From assembly GCA_007127385.1 (NCBI GenBank), contig SKZM01000024.1, positions 1 to 5,946 on the forward strand: a DNA stretch of 5,946 bases, written 5' to 3'. Within the stretch, counting starts at the first letter, position 1; each line of letters begins with the position of its first letter. Shown here piece after piece: positions 1 to 5,689 of this stretch. The position numbers and the translations under genes were made by a program. This DNA is from Methanosalsum sp. (GTDB lineage Archaea > Halobacteriota > Methanosarcinia > Methanosarcinales > Methanosarcinaceae). The notes below the pieces were generated by a model. The model searched no databases and was not told the origin of the DNA. It saw only the letters and a program-made list of their open reading frames with translations.

Positions 1-1
1 C

Positions 2-142
2 TTACCCTCTACTGAAGCGGATAAACTATTCATAGACATGTTAGAGTATTCATACAAAAATAATAACATTTCCCTTTCAGATGCAGCATTTAATGGAAAT
101 GAAATTATAATATATAAAGATATCGATCATTATTTCATCTAA
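2..142 (+). CDS. C-terminal end of an unrecognised protein (5' truncated)
   Basis: An open frame enters from the left edge and ends at TAA (140-142), giving the last 46 residues of a protein. It begins LPSTEADKLFIDMLEYSY and ends with the aromatic/acidic tail YKDIDHYFI. The residue mix (acidic, Asn-rich, no low-complexity run) and its position before a convergent gene, with a 27-base gap, suggest a real C-terminus. I do not recognise the family, and no catalytic motif is visible in this short piece. Confidence 0.5.
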   Translation, partial: LPSTEADKLFIDMLEYSYKNNNISLSDAAFNGNEIIIYKDIDHYFI

Positions 143-169
143 ATTAAAAGAATTATTAGCAGGATTAGA

Positions 170-1189
170 TTAAATCAGAGCAGGAATAAATAATGCTGCA
201 AGACCGAAGTAAATGATCAGTGCTGTTACATCTTTAACTGTTGTTATCATAGGATCTGATACAGCCGCTGGATCATATCCTGTTTTATTGACTATCCATG
301 GAACGATAAACCCAATGATCGATGCAAGAAGGCACACACTCAGAAGGGTCAAAAAGATAACAATTGCTAGTTCTATCATACCCTGCCATAAGTAGGCTAC
401 CAGCCCCCCAATAAATCCTACAACAAGCCCTATCATCAGGCCGACCTTTCCTTCTGAAATAAAATGCTTTATTGCATTCTTATCATCAATATGACCAACA
501 GCTAACCCTCTGACAAATATAGTTGATGCCTGGGTTCCAACATTACCTCCCATGTCCATTATAACTGGAAGGAAGAATGCCAGTGCAATTACAGTTCCAA
601 GGGTTGCCTCGTATCCTTCGATTACAACTCCTGCAATAAGTCCTCCAGCCAGTGCAAACATAAGCCATGGAAGGCGTATTCTGAGAATATCAAAGGCCGA
701 TGATTCAAGTATAGCATAACTTCTGGAAACTTCTGCATCTGAAAAGACCATTCCTGCACTTTTGAATATATCTTCAGAGGCTTCTTCCTCAACTACATCA
801 AGCATCTCCTCTGAACGCACGACACCCACAAGCCTGTTATCCCAATTAACCACAGGAAGTGCACGATATGGCAGATCTGACATTTTTCTTGCAGCTATTT
901 CAACGTCTTCATCTTCTTTTAGAGCTATTACTGAGGTCTTCATCACTCTGGATACCGGGATATCTCCCCTGGCGTTTAGCAGGTCACGAAGCGACATTAC
1001 TCCGGTGAGCTGTCCATTATTATCTGTTACATATACATAATAAATGGTAGTTTCTTCAGCTTCTGGTCTATAATGGCGGAATTGAGAGATGGTATCTTCT
1101 ATAATATTCTCTTCATTTACTGCAAAGTAAATCTCATCCATTACGTCTTTGACAAGATTGGCGTGAATGGTGTCATAATTAGCATCCAT
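170..1189 (-). CDS. mgtE: MgtE-family Mg2+ channel/transporter, short form (CBS pair plus membrane domain)
   Basis: Inner-membrane Mg2+ uptake channel of the MgtE/SLC41 type, 339 residues. Two CBS domains are visible at about residues 14-73 and 79-135 (the second carries LPVVNWDNRLVGVV). A linking plug-like helix (about 136-168) follows, then about five hydrophobic segments (roughly 172-192, 197-212, 248-268, 271-300, 317-338). Family signatures seen are FFLPVIMDMGGNVGTQ (205-220), the Arg-Gly-Leu-Ala after it (227-230), and GYDPAAVSDP (304-313), whose Asp-Pro is the conserved pore-side acidic site of MgtE. Bacterial MgtE is usually about 450 residues with an N-terminal helical domain; that domain is absent here. 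The frame stays open 19 codons upstream to a TTG, but the ATG at 1187-1189 is chosen because AGGAGG (minus strand, 1197-1202) sits 7 bases before it. The gene is preceded by an M-box-like leader on the same strand, so Mg2+-dependent control is inferred. Confidence 0.93.
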   Translation of the reverse strand: MDANYDTIHANLVKDVMDEIYFAVNEENIIEDTISQFRHYRPEAEETTIYYVYVTDNNGQLTGVMSLRDLLNARGDIPVSRVMKTSVIALKEDEDVEIAARKMSDLPYRALPVVNWDNRLVGVVRSEEMLDVVEEEASEDIFKSAGMVFSDAEVSRSYAILESSAFDILRIRLPWLMFALAGGLIAGVVIEGYEATLGTVIALAFFLPVIMDMGGNVGTQASTIFVRGLAVGHIDDKNAIKHFISEGKVGLMIGLVVGFIGGLVAYLWQGMIELAIVIFLTLLSVCLLASIIGFIVPWIVNKTGYDPAAVSDPMITTVKDVTALIIYFGLAALFIPALI

Positions 1190-1196
1190 ACAAATT

Positions 1197-1202
1197 CCTC
1201 CT
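1197..1202 (-). promoter_or_regulatory. Ribosome binding site of mgtE
   Basis: AGGAGG read on the minus strand, 7 bases before the ATG at 1187-1189. It is the strongest Shine-Dalgarno match in the window and decides the mgtE start. It can be paired into either a masked or a free state by the flanking hairpins. Confidence 0.85.
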
Positions 1203-1229
1203 AAATTTAGCTGATCAGGAGCATCCTGA
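1198..1229 (-). promoter_or_regulatory. Mutually exclusive hairpins around the mgtE ribosome binding site
   Basis: On the minus-strand transcript, TCAGGA (1229-1224) and TCCTGA (1220-1215) form a perfect 6-bp stem with a 3-base loop. The downstream arm can instead pair as CTCCTGA (1221-1215) with TTAGGAG (1204-1198), 7 bp including one G-U, which covers most of the Shine-Dalgarno. The two pairings share 1215-1220 and cannot coexist, which is the usual architecture of a translational switch. The pairing is directly visible; linkage to the upstream Mg2+ aptamer is inferred. Confidence 0.4.
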
Positions 1230-1344
1230 AGGCAGTCGTTGATCAAAATGTCTTTTCCTGAAATGTTTTAGACCAGAAGACAGAGACCTTAAGGGGGACG
1301 AAAGAAGGAAAGTGTATAGATATTTGTATATGGTCAATAAGATA

Positions 1345-1365
1345 TTATTGTATAATATATCCCAT
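1345..1365 (-). CDS. Possible 6-codon leader peptide in the mgtE leader
   Basis: On the minus strand, GAGGAG (1380-1375) is followed after 9 bases by ATG (1365-1363) and the short frame MGYIIQ ending in TAA (1347-1345). The Shine-Dalgarno-like hexamer lies in the loop of the hairpin just after the M-box aptamer. Such a short ORF may be chance. It is listed because its spacing, position and structural context resemble leader peptides that couple translation to control of Mg2+ transport genes in bacteria. Confidence 0.2.
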   Translation of the reverse strand: MGYIIQ

Positions 1366-1386
1366 CTGAACACTCTCCTCGTTCAG
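1366..1386 (-). promoter_or_regulatory. Hairpin following the M-box aptamer
   Basis: CTGAAC (1386-1381) and GTTCAG (1371-1366) form a perfect 6-bp stem around a 9-base loop that contains GAGGAG. The overlapping hexamer GTGTTC (1373-1368) is also complementary to GAACAC (1538-1533) at the 5' side of the aptamer, so the hairpin could compete with an extended closing stem. No long U tract follows immediately, so it is not a classical bacterial terminator. Confidence 0.45.
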
Positions 1387-1394
1387 TTTTGGCA

Positions 1395-1541
1395 CGATCG
1401 AACGTAGAATGGATCCTGCTCCATTCAGCTGAATTGGTAAAGCCTTAAGCCGACAATACCTGCTTTACCCATTGGCATCTCTCGATGTTTTTGGGCACCA
1501 GCCTGTGTTTCGAAAGTAACCTCACCCAACAAGGTGTTCTG
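1395..1541 (-). promoter_or_regulatory. M-box (ykoK leader)-like Mg2+ riboswitch aptamer upstream of mgtE
   Basis: Read on the minus strand, this segment can be aligned by eye with the Bacillus subtilis ykoK leader as I recall it. Shared blocks in the same order are GTT-GGTGAGG (1530-1520), GCTG then GCCCA-AAA (about 1502-1488), GCCAATGGGT (1476-1467) followed by AA-CAG, an AAGG (1446-1443), CAGCTG-ATG (1431-1423) and CTACG-T (1407-1401). Stems that form are GCCCA (1496-1492) with TGGGT (1471-1467); CATC/GATG closing a GAGA tetraloop (1487-1476); GTAAAGC with GCTTTAC (1468-1462 and 1443-1437); GCTG (1502-1499) with CAGC (1431-1428); and GAATGGA/TCCATTC (1426-1420, 1413-1407). The outer P1 stem is weak, with only a few pairs near CAC (1536-1534) and GTG (1395-1393). 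M-box RNAs bind several Mg2+ ions and repress Mg2+ transporter genes when Mg2+ is plentiful. The downstream gene here is mgtE, as expected. Confidence 0.85.
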
Positions 1542-1580
1542 AAATCTGTCCTGATATAATTTGCCAATACTGATATTAGA

Positions 1581-1590
1581 TTATATATAA
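1581..1590 (-). promoter_or_regulatory. TATA box for the M-box/mgtE transcript
   Basis: TTATATATAA lies about 40-50 bases upstream of the aptamer on the minus strand. An archaeal start site about 25 bases downstream would fall near 1555-1560, just before the aptamer, giving a leader of roughly 370 bases before the mgtE ATG. The sequence is palindromic, so orientation rests on context. It lies downstream of the cbiZ stop codon, suggesting mgtE has its own promoter rather than depending on cbiZ. Confidence 0.55.
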
Positions 1591-1647
1591 TTATCGGGAA
1601 AATGCTGGAATAGTTTATTATTTAATATTCCATATGGGGATCATTAT

Positions 1648-2247
1648 TTACCTGTATTCAGGATGTGTTTTTCTAATACTTTCCCTGACACATTTGCTGA
1701 CTGCCCTGGTGATCCTTGAGCCAAAGTCAGTATAGCTGCCTGAATACTCAATATTCTGCAATTTCTTCTGAGCTACATTTTCAGTAGCAACAATTACAGC
1801 ATCTGTTGTTGTTCCTAAAAAATCAAATCCCATATCTATCAGGGCCTTACTCTTTGCCTCAGTTGCGGTTATGATTGCACTTGCCATGGCCCCTTCTGAA
1901 ACATTTGCTCTGGCTACGAGAATTATATTGATAGTTCCAATGGATTTTGTTCTAAAAGGGGAAGGATGTGTAATACCTGCAGTTACAAAAACAGTCAGAT
2001 ATTCATCAATTTCAACACAGAGGTTAGCCATATCAACAGCTGTGAGAAGTCCAAAATATGGTTCAATGATATCATATGAATATGCAACAGAATTAAGATA
2101 CTCTTCAGGTAAAACACGATCAAATTCAGATTCTACAGTATGATTGAAGAGACAATTTACTGCACATCTCCCGCCATTTAATCCCGTGCTTAAAGCTTCA
2201 AAATCACCATTAATGATCAGTGTTTTGTTTTTTATAAAATACTTCAT
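1648..2247 (-). CDS. cbiZ: Adenosylcobinamide amidohydrolase CbiZ
   Basis: CbiZ cleaves the amide-linked aminopropanol side chain of adenosylcobinamide to give adenosylcobyric acid, so that salvaged or wrong-tailed corrinoids can re-enter archaeal cobamide synthesis. This 199-residue protein shows the family pattern: FEALSTGLNGGR (16-27), the FGLLTAVDM block (65-73), VTAGITHPSP (88-97), TINIILVA (105-112), GAMASAIITATEAKSKAL (119-136) and GTTTDAVIVAT (145-155). It ends in the usual YSGSYTDFGSRI stretch. It looks full length. The ATG at 2245-2247 is supported by CCGGAG ending 7 bases upstream (minus strand, 2255-2260). It is transcribed divergently from the TIM-barrel gene and shares strand with mgtE, though mgtE has its own promoter. 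No cobalamin riboswitch is recognisable in its short leader. The family call is strong; the exact substrate preference is inferred. Confidence 0.85.
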   Translation of the reverse strand: MKYFIKNKTLIINGDFEALSTGLNGGRCAVNCLFNHTVESEFDRVLPEEYLNSVAYSYDIIEPYFGLLTAVDMANLCVEIDEYLTVFVTAGITHPSPFRTKSIGTINIILVARANVSEGAMASAIITATEAKSKALIDMGFDFLGTTTDAVIVATENVAQKKLQNIEYSGSYTDFGSRITRAVSKCVRESIRKTHPEYR

Positions 2248-2302
2248 TTACACTACTCCGGATATTCTATACATCATCAAAACTATATTTTGTTCATAAC
2301 AC

Positions 2303-2312
2303 ATACTATAAA
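2303..2312 (-). promoter_or_regulatory. Candidate TATA box of cbiZ
   Basis: TTTATAGTAT on the minus strand lies about 56 bases upstream of the cbiZ ATG. A start site about 25 bases downstream would leave a leader of roughly 30 bases that includes the GGAG site. The surrounding 2261-2470 stretch is very AT-rich, so other TATA-like placements are possible. Confidence 0.35.
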
Positions 2313-2388
2313 GTAGAATAATGTTAATAATTCTATCAGATTACATCAATTGATCGAGTAATTTTGTTAACATATCCTTGCGATATCT

Positions 2389-2400
2389 ATATATTAAAAA
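2389..2400 (+). promoter_or_regulatory. Candidate TATA box of the TIM-barrel gene
   Basis: A TATATATTAAAA-like stretch lies roughly 90 bases before the ATG at 2487. A second TATA-like stretch near 2446-2459 would leave too little leader to include the AAGGA site at about 2474-2478, so the upstream one is preferred. The evidence is base composition only. Confidence 0.25.
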
Positions 2401-2486
2401 AGTATAATGTATCAGAAAATTGTTTAATTTATTCTTTTGAACTAAATTTTTAATTATATGCAAAATTGAATTAAGGAATATTTGAA

Positions 2487-3209
2487 ATGATAGGAGTTTC
2501 ATCTTGTGCATTAAGAAACCAGCCACTATCAGAAGCACTTGAGCAGCTTGGAATTGTTACCGGTTGTGTAGAGATATATTCTGAAGGTCTGCATGATCTT
2601 TCAAAGAATATAGAGATTCCACAATCATTCGATTTCAGGTACTCGGTACACGCTCCGGTTACTGATATCAATATAGGGAGCATTCGTGAACCCATCAGAA
2701 AGGCAAGTATTGATTTTATAAGATATATGGCTGATATCTGCAACTGTATTGAATCAGATGTTCTGGTGGTGCATCCCGGATATTATTCATACAGGAACGA
2801 TCTGCCTGATGCAAATAAATCTCTTTTAAGGTCACTGAATGAACTTGAAGATATTTTTTATGATACTGGTGTAAGGATATGTATTGAGAATATGCCTGAT
2901 GATTGGGATTGTTATCTTTTCAGATCACCTGAAATGGACCTTGGTGAGAATGGTTTTGTTCTGGACATAGGACATGCAAACACTACAGATACAATCCAGG
3001 AGTTTTTGATCAAAGACATATCCCATTTTCATCTGCATGACAACGATGGAACCAGAGATGAACATTCCTGGATAGGATCCGGAAACATTGATTTTGAGAA
3101 AATAAGGGATTTGCTGAATAATAACAGTTGCATGAAAGTTTTAGAACATCCATGTATGGATTTTGTTGACAGAAGTATGGAGCGGTTAAAACAAATGAAC
3201 ATTAAATAA
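2487..3209 (+). CDS. Xylose isomerase-like TIM-barrel protein (sugar phosphate isomerase/epimerase family)
   Basis: A cytoplasmic metal-dependent TIM-barrel enzyme of the AP endonuclease 2/IolE-like fold, 240 residues. Family-type metal and active-site positions are visible at successive strand ends: VEIYSE (E29), SVHAP (H55), VVHPG (H96), CIENMP (E134), VLDIGHAN (D160, H163), HFHLHDND (H180, H182, H184) and LEHP (E220). The barrel appears complete, though the protein is shorter than many family members at 270-300 residues. AAGGA about 8 bases before the ATG supports the start. The substrate cannot be read from sequence: this fold covers isomerases, epimerases, dehydratases and endonucleases. 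It is followed by the ThiC-family gene on the same strand after 117 bases that contain promoter-like elements, so an operon is possible but not required. Confidence 0.85.
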   Translation: MIGVSSCALRNQPLSEALEQLGIVTGCVEIYSEGLHDLSKNIEIPQSFDFRYSVHAPVTDINIGSIREPIRKASIDFIRYMADICNCIESDVLVVHPGYYSYRNDLPDANKSLLRSLNELEDIFYDTGVRICIENMPDDWDCYLFRSPEMDLGENGFVLDIGHANTTDTIQEFLIKDISHFHLHDNDGTRDEHSWIGSGNIDFEKIRDLLNNNSCMKVLEHPCMDFVDRSMERLKQMNIK

Positions 3210-3218
3210 TACTGTAAG

Positions 3219-3246
3219 TATATATGTGCAGTAATTTATATATGTG
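3219..3246 (+). repeat. Direct repeat of a TATA-like decamer upstream of the ThiC-family gene
   Basis: TATATATGTG occurs exactly at 3219-3228 and again at 3237-3246, an 18-base period. The second copy overlaps the best TATA box (TTTATATA, 3235-3242), which would place transcription start near 3266. The repeat may represent two promoters or paired regulator sites; AT-rich composition makes chance possible. Confidence 0.4.
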
Positions 3247-3248
3247 AG

Positions 3249-3286
3249 TCAGGTAATTCTAATCAAATTTCAAATAATATACCTGA
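3249..3286 (+). promoter_or_regulatory. Inverted repeat around the inferred ThiC-family gene start site
   Basis: TCAGGTA (3249-3255) and TACCTGA (3280-3286) are perfect inverted arms with centres 31 bases apart, about three helical turns, flanking the inferred transcription start. The right arm overlaps a second dyad, CTGAT (3283-3287) with ATCAG (3295-3299), and the palindrome TGATCGATCA (3284-3293). This could be a repressor operator (archaeal thiamine genes are known to be controlled by ThiR-type regulators) or an RNA hairpin. I cannot match it to a specific motif. Confidence 0.4.
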
Positions 3287-3326
3287 TCGATCATATCAGT
3301 CAATACATCTAATTAACGGAGCAAAT

Positions 3327-4607
3327 ATGACATTGATGGAAGATGCTAAAAAAGGCATTATTACCCCTGAAATAAAGGCAGTTTCTGAGATTGAGGGAAT
3401 TGAAGAAAATAAAATCTGTTCATGTGTAGCAAAAGGCCTGATTACAATCCCAAAAAACGTATTGCGAGAATCACAGTCAATGGGTATTGGCAAATATATG
3501 AGCACCAAGATCAATGCCAATATAGGTACTTCACGGGACTATGTTGATATTGAAACCGAGGTAAAAAAAGCAATAATAGCTGAAAAATCAGGTGCCAGTA
3601 CTTTGATGGACCTGTCTACTGGTGGTGATCTTGATCTTATCCGAAAGAAAATCATGGATGCTGTAGATATACCTGTTGGAACTGTTCCCATATATCAGGC
3701 AGCTTCATCCCAGGGTTCAATTGTAGATATGAGTACAGATGATATGTTTAATGCTGTACGAAAACATGCAGAGGATGGGGTGGAATTTGTAACCATACAT
3801 GCCGGTATAAACCGTGATTCTTTAAAAAGACTCCGAGATAGCTCCAGAATAATGGATGTGGTCAGCAGGGGAGGTTCTTTTACTCTTGCATGGATGCTTC
3901 ACAATGATGAAGAAAATCCATTTTATTCTGAATATGAATATTTGCTGGAGATTGCTTATGAATATGACCTTACATTGAGTTTGGGTGATGGCATGCGTCC
4001 AGGTTGTATACATGATGCAACGGACCGACCTAAATTCATGGAATTTATTGTTCTGGGAGAACTGGTCAAAAAAGCAAGAGCCAGAAAAGTTCAAACCTTT
4101 GTTGAAGGACCGGGACATGTTCCGGTAGATGAGATAGAATTGAGCGTGAAGGGAATGAAACATCTATGTGATGGAGCGCCCCTATATCTACTTGGTCCAT
4201 TGGTAACTGACATTGCACCTGGCTATGACCACATAACCGCTGCTATCGGAGGTACTGTTGCAGGGATGCATGGTGCTGATTTCCTATGCATGACCACTCC
4301 TTCAGAGCACCTGGCTCTTCCGACTGTAGAGGATATCAGGGAAGGTGCGATAGTAACAAGGATCGCAGCACATGCTGCAGACCTTGTTAAAGAAGGGCAG
4401 AAGGAAAGAGCACGTCAGATGGATCTCGAAATGTCAGAAGCACGTAAAAAACTTGACTGGGATAAGCAGTATAGCCTGGCAATAGATCCTGCACGAGCTC
4501 GATACATAAGGGAAAGCAGGGTAAGTTGCAGTGAAGCATGCTCAATGTGTGGAGAACTATGTGCCATGAAGGTTATAGAGAATTCGTTCAGGGCAGAAAA
4601 CAGATAA
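3327..4607 (+). CDS. thiC: ThiC-family radical SAM enzyme (phosphomethylpyrimidine synthase, or 5-hydroxybenzimidazole synthase paralogue)
   Basis: ThiC rearranges aminoimidazole ribotide (AIR) to hydroxymethylpyrimidine phosphate for thiamine. The paralogue BzaF turns the same substrate into 5-hydroxybenzimidazole, the cobamide lower ligand of many methanogens. All 426 residues align with the ThiC core without the plant/proteobacterial N-terminal extension. Conserved positions are INANIG (N65), MDLSTGG (M94), TVPIYQA (Y123), TIHAG (H158), DGMRPG (R224), EGPGHVP (E260, metal ligand H264), [17 protein letters not shown] (Y288) and TPSEHLALP (second metal ligand H328, 64 residues after H264 as in the family). 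The C-terminal cluster ligands are C405, C408 and C412, a CxxCxxxC spacing that I recall as usual in archaeal/clostridial forms, whereas E. coli ThiC has CxxCxxxxC. The segment CMTTP replaces the common CYVTP. GGAG (3318-3321) lies 5 bases before the ATG. No TPP riboswitch is seen. Family is certain; which product is not. Confidence 0.93.
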   Translation: MTLMEDAKKGIITPEIKAVSEIEGIEENKICSCVAKGLITIPKNVLRESQSMGIGKYMSTKINANIGTSRDYVDIETEVKKAIIAEKSGASTLMDLSTGGDLDLIRKKIMDAVDIPVGTVPIYQAASSQGSIVDMSTDDMFNAVRKHAEDGVEFVTIHAGINRDSLKRLRDSSRIMDVVSRGGSFTLAWMLHNDEENPFYSEYEYLLEIAYEYDLTLSLGDGMRPGCIHDATDRPKFMEFIVLGELVKKARARKVQTFVEGPGHVPVDEIELSVKGMKHLCDGAPLYLLGPLVTDIAPGYDHITAAIGGTVAGMHGADFLCMTTPSEHLALPTVEDIREGAIVTRIAAHAADLVKEGQKERARQMDLEMSEARKKLDWDKQYSLAIDPARARYIRESRVSCSEACSMCGELCAMKVIENSFRAENR

Positions 4608-4610
4608 AAC

Positions 4611-4619
4611 TAAATTTTT
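4611..4619 (+). terminator. Possible U-tract terminator of the ThiC-family gene
   Basis: A T-rich run (ATTTTT within 4614-4619) follows the stop codon at 4605-4607 by a few bases, as at archaeal transcription ends. It overlaps the stop codon of the convergent radical SAM gene. No stem is needed for archaeal termination and none is evident. Confidence 0.3.
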
Positions 4620-5652
4620 AGATAAGCAGATCCTCAATGTCCTGCTGAGAAAGTATTTCAATTGCCCTTTTCTTTTCATCAGGTGTTAATATGCGATTGA
4701 TTTCAGGTACTTCATGTGCTCTGTGATGCGGTGTATATTGAAACATCAGATTGAATCGTATGTGAGGAATATTATCCGAAACCCATTCTGCAATTGGATC
4801 GGTGCAGCATTCCAGATGACCCGGAAGTACAAGATGGCGCAGGATAATTTCGGCACTATCGTATGCAGATTCAAAATTCCTCACAATTACCGGCATGTAG
4901 TTGCTGACTTTTGATAATTTTCTGGCGCATTCATCATTTCCGTACTTGAAGTCTGCAAGATACACATCAATAACACCTTCCAGAAGTTTACTGCTTTCAG
5001 ATGAATGATACATATTGGAGTTCCATATTACAGGTATGCTGGAATTTATATATTTTAGAGTTTCCAGTACTGTATGGAGATGTGGAGTTGGTGTAACAAA
5101 GTTTACGTTTTTTGAGCCTTCATTACGCCTTCCATCTATGATCTTTCCAAAGTCTTCAGGTATGACTGCAGCACCACAATGAGGACATGTAGATATTGTC
5201 CAGTTCTGACAGTAAATGCAGGAGAATACACATCCTGTAAAAAAGATGGTATGGGACGGAACAAGTTCTGGTTCTTCACCTATATGAAGAAATTCAGAGG
5301 CATATTTTGAGATGTCTTTGAGGCCGCAATATCCGATTTGATCTTTTCTTCTGTTGACTCCACAGCGTCTTTCACAAAAGCAACATTTTTCAAGGATCCT
5401 TTCAGAAATAAGTATTTTTAGATCCAGGAGGGACTTCTCATTACATCCTTGACCTATCTGTTTTTCCTCAGGTATGTGGTCAGCTATTATTTTTCGATAT
5501 TTTTCCATTCCTTCAGTATGTACTTTCCACAACTCTTCCAGAGATGCATCATTGCTAAATTCCAGAGAAATGCTATTAGATATTTTGAAGGCAGGTGATA
5601 TTTCATTTCGTTCGATTCTGCGGTATCGATCTAAGAATTTAGGTTCATTCAT
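4618..5652 (-). CDS. PflX/COG1313-type radical SAM protein
   Basis: A radical SAM protein related to pyruvate formate-lyase activating enzymes, 344 residues; its substrate in archaea is not established. The radical SAM motif CxxxCxxC is at C141, C145, C148 (FTGCVFSCIYCQNW). Upstream is the family's Cys-rich N-terminal motif (C90, C91, C93, C97 with RRCGVNR, then GYCG at C109), which probably holds another metal site. Downstream blocks include NFVTPTPHLHTVLETL (184-199), VIWNSNMY (208-215), VYLADFKYG (230-238), VLPGHLECC (275-283) and the YTPHHRAHEVPEINR stretch (306-320). An extra CPHCG pair (C156, C159) follows the SAM motif directly. No clear Shine-Dalgarno precedes the ATG at 5650-5652, so a leaderless transcript or an internal start such as M49 is possible. 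It lies 57 bases downstream of the TldD/TldE-family stop on the same strand and converges on the ThiC-family gene. Confidence 0.9.
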   Translation of the reverse strand: MNEPKFLDRYRRIERNEISPAFKISNSISLEFSNDASLEELWKVHTEGMEKYRKIIADHIPEEKQIGQGCNEKSLLDLKILISERILEKCCFCERRCGVNRRKDQIGYCGLKDISKYASEFLHIGEEPELVPSHTIFFTGCVFSCIYCQNWTISTCPHCGAAVIPEDFGKIIDGRRNEGSKNVNFVTPTPHLHTVLETLKYINSSIPVIWNSNMYHSSESSKLLEGVIDVYLADFKYGNDECARKLSKVSNYMPVIVRNFESAYDSAEIILRHLVLPGHLECCTDPIAEWVSDNIPHIRFNLMFQYTPHHRAHEVPEINRILTPDEKKRAIEILSQQDIEDLLI

Positions 5653-5689
5653 ATTAAGATCATTATTGGATTTAATCTTATGTTATTGA

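Noticed and set aside
762..1040. 92-codon plus-strand frame opposite mgtE
   Set aside because: It is Ser/Thr-rich and antisense to the CBS domains, as expected for the complement of acidic codons. It is not a gene.
1190..1246. 19-codon upstream extension of mgtE starting at TTG
   Set aside because: It has no ribosome binding site, and its sequence covers the hairpin and AGGAGG site. The ATG at 1187-1189 has a strong Shine-Dalgarno.
1366..1386. Intrinsic bacterial-type terminator after the M-box
   Set aside because: The hairpin has only 6 bp and is followed by AUGGGAUAU rather than a U tract, so transcription attenuation of the bacterial kind is not supported.
2248..2340. Cobalamin riboswitch upstream of cbiZ
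   Set aside because: The leader after the best TATA box is only about 30 bases and carries no B12-box-like sequence.
2341..2538. 65-codon minus-strand frame at the start of the TIM-barrel gene
   Set aside because: It overlaps the ribosome binding site and first codons of a well-supported gene on the other strand, covers AT-rich promoter DNA, and has no recognisable protein character.
3210..3326. TPP riboswitch upstream of the ThiC-family gene
   Set aside because: An ACCTGATC stretch at 3281-3288 resembles part of the TPP element, but the CTGAGA motif, the conserved 3' block and the supporting stems are missing, and the expected transcript leader is too short.
3822..4163. 113-codon minus-strand frame inside the ThiC-family gene
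   Set aside because: It is antisense to highly conserved ThiC coding sequence and has low-plausibility composition rich in Phe, Ile and Ser, so it is a shadow frame.
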